This document shows, piece by piece, positions 14,078-16,865 of a stretch of DNA of 16,865 bases (position 1 is its first letter; the number at the start of each line of letters is the position of its first letter). The DNA lies in assembly GCA_050701815.1 (NCBI GenBank), contig JBOGDL010000521.1, positions 1 through 16,865 of the forward strand. The letters are read 5' to 3'. The DNA is from WHSM01 sp050701815 (GTDB taxonomy: Bacteria; Actinomycetota; Actinomycetes; Mycobacteriales; Micromonosporaceae). The notes under the pieces were generated by a model. That model searched no databases. It was not told the origin of the DNA and worked only from the letters and a program-made list of their open reading frames with translations. The translations under genes and the position numbers were made by a program.

Positions 14078-16805
14078 CGGGAGCGGCGGCGGTGACGTCC
14101 TCCAGCGCGTACTTCTTGATCGCCTGAGCAGACAGATCAGGGGAAACCTCGCCGCGCCGAGCCAGCTCGCGCAACGCGGCGACCACGATCGACTCCGCGT
14201 CCACCTTGAAATGCCGGCGTAGCGCGCCGCGGGTGTCGGAGCAGCCGAACCCGTCCGTGCCCAACGAGGTGTAGTCGCCCGGCATCCAGCGCGAGATCAG
14301 GTCCGGAACCGCCCGCATCCAGTCGCTGGAGGCGATCACCGGGCCGGCTGCGTCCTGCAGCTTCTGGGTCACGTACGGGACCTTCGGCTCCTGGTCGGGG
14401 TGGAGCAGGTTGTGCTGCTCGGCGGCCACCGCGTCCCGGCGCAGCTCAGTCCAGGACGTCACCGACCACACGTCAGCGGCCACGCCCCAGTCCTCACCGA
14501 GCAGCTCCTGAGCACGCAGCGCCCACTGCAGCCCGACCCCCGAGGAGAGCAGCTGCGCTCTGGGCGCTCCCTCGGTGACCTGACTGAAGTGGTCCTCGGC
14601 CCGCTGGTAGCGGTAGATCCCACGGAGCAGACCTTCGCTGTCCAGCTGCTCCGGCTCCGGACGCTGCGCGATCGGCTCGTTGTAGACGGTCAGGTAGTAG
14701 TAGATGTTCTCGGGAGACTCGCCGTACATCCGGCGCAGCCCGTCCTGGACGATGTGCGCCAGCTCGTACGCCCACGCCGCGTCGTACGACACCACCGCCG
14801 GGTTCGTCGCCGCGAGCAGCAGCGAGTGCCCGTCCTGGTGCTGCAGGCCCTCGCCGTTGAGCGTGGTGCGACCCGCGGTGGCGCCGAGCACGAACCCGCG
14901 CGCCATCTGGTCGGCCGCGGCCCACAGCCCATCGCCGGTGCGCTGGAACCCGAACATCGAGTAGAAGATGTACAGCGGGATCATCGGCTCGCCATGGGTG
15001 GCGTACGACGATCCGGCGGCCGTGAACGACGCGACCGAGCCCGCCTCGTTGATGCCCTCGTGCAGGATCTGCCCGGTGGTCGCCTCCTTGTACGAGAGGA
15101 ACAACTGCCGGTCCACCGGAAGGTAGTTCTGCCCGTGCGGCGAGTAGATCTTCGCGGTGGGGAACAGTGAGTCCATCCCGAAGGTGCGTGCCTCATCCGG
15201 GATGATCGGCACCCAGCGCTTGCCGATGTTCTTGTCCTTCATCAGGTCCTTGATCAGCCTGACGAAGGCCATCGTGGTGGCGACCTTCTGCTTGCCGGAG
15301 CCGCGCTTCAGGTCGGCGTACACCGAGTCCGGCGGCAGCTGCAGCGGGATCACCGTGGTGTTGCGAGCCGGTGTCGGCCCGCCCAGCGCCCGGCGCCGCT
15401 CCATCATGTACTCGAGCTCGTCCGGCTTCGGCTTCACGTACGGCGGCAGCACCGGGTCCAGCGCGTCGTCTTCGATGTCCAGGTAGAGCCGGTCCCGGAA
15501 CTGCTTCAGGTCGTCCACCTTGAGTTTCTTCATCTGGTGGGTGGCGTTGCGGGCCTCGAAATGGCTGCCCAGAGTCCAGCCCTTGATGGTCTTGGCCAGG
15601 ATCACCGTCGGCTTACCGGTGTGCTCGGTGGCCGCCCGGTTGGCGGCGTAGAGCTTGCGGTTGTCATGCCCACCGCGTTTGAGCCCCCAGATCTGGTCGT
15701 CGCTCAGGTGCTCGACCATCTTGCGGGTCCGCGGGTCACGGCCGAAGAAGTGCTGACGGACGTACGCCCCGGACTCCGCCTTGTAGGTCTGGTAGTCACC
15801 GTCGGGGGTGGTGTTCATCAGGTTGACCAGGGCGCCGTCGGTGTCCTGGGCGAGCAGCTGGTCCCACTCGCGACCCCAGATCACCTTGATGACGTTCCAG
15901 CCGGCGCCGCGGAAGAACGACTCGAGCTCCTGGATGACCTTCCCGTTGCCGCGGACGGGTCCGTCGAGCTGCTGCAGGTTGCAGTTGATGACGAAGGTGA
16001 GGTTGTCGAGCTCCTCGCGGGAAGCCACACCGATGGCTCCGAGCGACTCGACTTCGCTCATCTCGCCGTCGCCGAGGAACGCCCACACGTGCTGCTGGGA
16101 GGTGTCCTTGATGCCGCGGTGGGCCATGTAGCGGTTGAAGCGCGCCTGGTAGATCGCGTTGACCGCGGTGAGGCCCATCGAGACGGTGGGGAACTCCCAG
16201 AAGTTCGGCATCAGCCGGGGGTGGGGGTAGCTCGACAGGCCGTTGCCGGCTCCCTGCGACACCTCCTGACGGAACGCGTCGAGGTGAGCCTCGGTCAGCC
16301 GGCCCTCGAGGAACGCCCGCGCGTAGATGCCGGGGGAGGCGTGCCCCTGGATGAAGATCTGGTCACCGCCGCCGGGGTGGTCCTTGCCCCGGAAGAAGTG
16401 GTTGAAGCCGACCTCGTAGAGGCTCGCCGCCGACTGGTAGGTCGCGATGTGGCCGCCGACCTCCAGGCCCTTGCGGTTGGCCTTGCTCACCATCACCGCG
16501 GCGTTCCACCGGATGAAGGCCCGGATCCGCCGCTCGATGTGCTCGTCACCGGGGAACCAGGGCTCGCGCTCCGGCGGGATCGAGTTGATGTAGTCGGTAC
16601 TTCGCAGCGCCGGCACACCGACCTGTTTCTCCCGGGCCCGTTCGATCAGTTTGAGCATCAGGTAGCGCGCCCGCGCCTTGCCGCGCTCGTCCAGCACCGC
16701 GTCGAGCGACTCGAGCCACTCACGAGTTTCGTCAGGGTCGATATCGGGGAGCTGGGTCGGCATCCCCTCGGTGATGATGGCTGGTGGTTCGTGTCCGGAA
16801 GCCAC
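14055..16805 (-). CDS. aceE: Pyruvate dehydrogenase E1 component, homodimeric type
   Basis: 916 aa from GTG (first base 16805), with AGGAG four bases upstream. A longer frame to 16853 lacks a comparable site. It is the thiamine-diphosphate E1 of the pyruvate dehydrogenase complex: it decarboxylates pyruvate and passes the acetyl group to lipoyl-E2, yielding acetyl-CoA in the cytoplasm. The cofactor motif GDGE (245-248) followed by NCNLQQLDGP (274-283) binds thiamine diphosphate and magnesium. Other landmarks are GGHIATYQSAA (117-127), FIQGHASPGIYARAFLEGRL (151-170) and the late DGHSLLLAATNPAVVSYDAAWAYELAH block. The length is slightly above the E. coli enzyme, and the gene is complete. Its 3' end overlaps fasR, which ties acetyl-CoA production to the fatty acid regulator. 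The E2 and E3 genes are not in the window. The 60 bases upstream (16806-16865) contain an imperfect CTAG-bounded repeat but no clear promoter. Confidence 0.97.
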   Translation of the reverse strand: MASGHEPPAIITEGMPTQLPDIDPDETREWLESLDAVLDERGKARARYLMLKLIERAREKQVGVPALRSTDYINSIPPEREPWFPGDEHIERRIRAFIRWNAAVMVSKANRKGLEVGGHIATYQSAASLYEVGFNHFFRGKDHPGGGDQIFIQGHASPGIYARAFLEGRLTEAHLDAFRQEVSQGAGNGLSSYPHPRLMPNFWEFPTVSMGLTAVNAIYQARFNRYMAHRGIKDTSQQHVWAFLGDGEMSEVESLGAIGVASREELDNLTFVINCNLQQLDGPVRGNGKVIQELESFFRGAGWNVIKVIWGREWDQLLAQDTDGALVNLMNTTPDGDYQTYKAESGAYVRQHFFGRDPRTRKMVEHLSDDQIWGLKRGGHDNRKLYAANRAATEHTGKPTVILAKTIKGWTLGSHFEARNATHQMKKLKVDDLKQFRDRLYLDIEDDALDPVLPPYVKPKPDELEYMMERRRALGGPTPARNTTVIPLQLPPDSVYADLKRGSGKQKVATTMAFVRLIKDLMKDKNIGKRWVPIIPDEARTFGMDSLFPTAKIYSPHGQNYLPVDRQLFLSYKEATTGQILHEGINEAGSVASFTAAGSSYATHGEPMIPLYIFYSMFGFQRTGDGLWAAADQMARGFVLGATAGRTTLNGEGLQHQDGHSLLLAATNPAVVSYDAAWAYELAHIVQDGLRRMYGESPENIYYYLTVYNEPIAQRPEPEQLDSEGLLRGIYRYQRAEDHFSQVTEGAPRAQLLSSGVGLQWALRAQELLGEDWGVAADVWSVTSWTELRRDAVAAEQHNLLHPDQEPKVPYVTQKLQDAAGPVIASSDWMRAVPDLISRWMPGDYTSLGTDGFGCSDTRGALRRHFKVDAESIVVAALRELARRGEVSPDLSAQAIKKYALEDVTAAAPGETGGDS

Positions 16806-16865
16806 GGTGCTCCTGCCGTTCTCTCTAGTAGGTACTCCTAGCAATCCTGTCACCTGTTCGAAATG

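Noticed and set aside
15537..16841. 434-codon plus-strand frame opposite aceE
   Set aside because: Antisense of a fully conserved aceE; the Val/Leu/Asp-rich translation comes from reverse-complemented codons.

Overview
The window is high-GC actinomycete DNA. Evidence for this is the G/C bias at third codon positions, frequent GTG starts, and the chromosomal order aceE, fasR, fabD, fabH, acpP, fabF, which I recognise from Streptomyces and related actinomycetes. The DUF3145 gene next to the fab operon points the same way. Genus cannot be fixed by reading alone.

Left part, plus strand (1 to about 5850). The window opens inside a large Pls/PosA-type single-module nonribosomal peptide synthetase (adenylation and carrier domains, six membrane segments, three repeated left-handed beta-helix-like domains, no condensation or thioesterase domain). 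This family makes cationic isopeptide-linked homopolymers such as epsilon-poly-L-lysine. A glutamine-amidotransferase-fold (BPL-N-like) gene with a complete Cys-His-Glu triad overlaps its stop codon and is probably translationally coupled. Next come a small helical protein with WXG100-like features and a beta-carbonic anhydrase with a possible leaderless start behind palindromic sites.

Middle (5837 to 8850). An 18-bp tandem repeat array begins in the last codons of the carbonic anhydrase, followed by a strong two-sided hairpin and a convergent 109-aa protein of unknown function. A 297-bp divergent spacer holds a perfect 12-bp-stem hairpin and a second hairpin close to the ribosome binding site of the DUF3145 gene. 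A GH3-family lipoprotein (beta-N-acetylhexosaminidase type) follows, and its stop codon lies in another short tandem duplication.

Right part, minus strand (16805 down to 8888). Pyruvate dehydrogenase E1 (aceE) overlaps the PucR-type regulator fasR. After a 195-bp spacer come fabD, fabH, acpP and fabF, the type II fatty acid synthase core. aceE supplies acetyl-CoA, and FabD/FabH/ACP/FabF turn malonyl-CoA and starter acyl-CoA into long-chain fatty acids. FasR is expected to activate the fabD promoter, and a perfect inverted repeat upstream of a good -10 box is a candidate site. FabD carries an unusual C-terminal biotinyl/lipoyl-like domain without the lysine that would be modified.

Most of the right half is conserved housekeeping DNA. 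The accessory and most interesting material is the synthetase/amidotransferase pair, the two unknown small proteins and the repeat and hairpin structures in the spacers.
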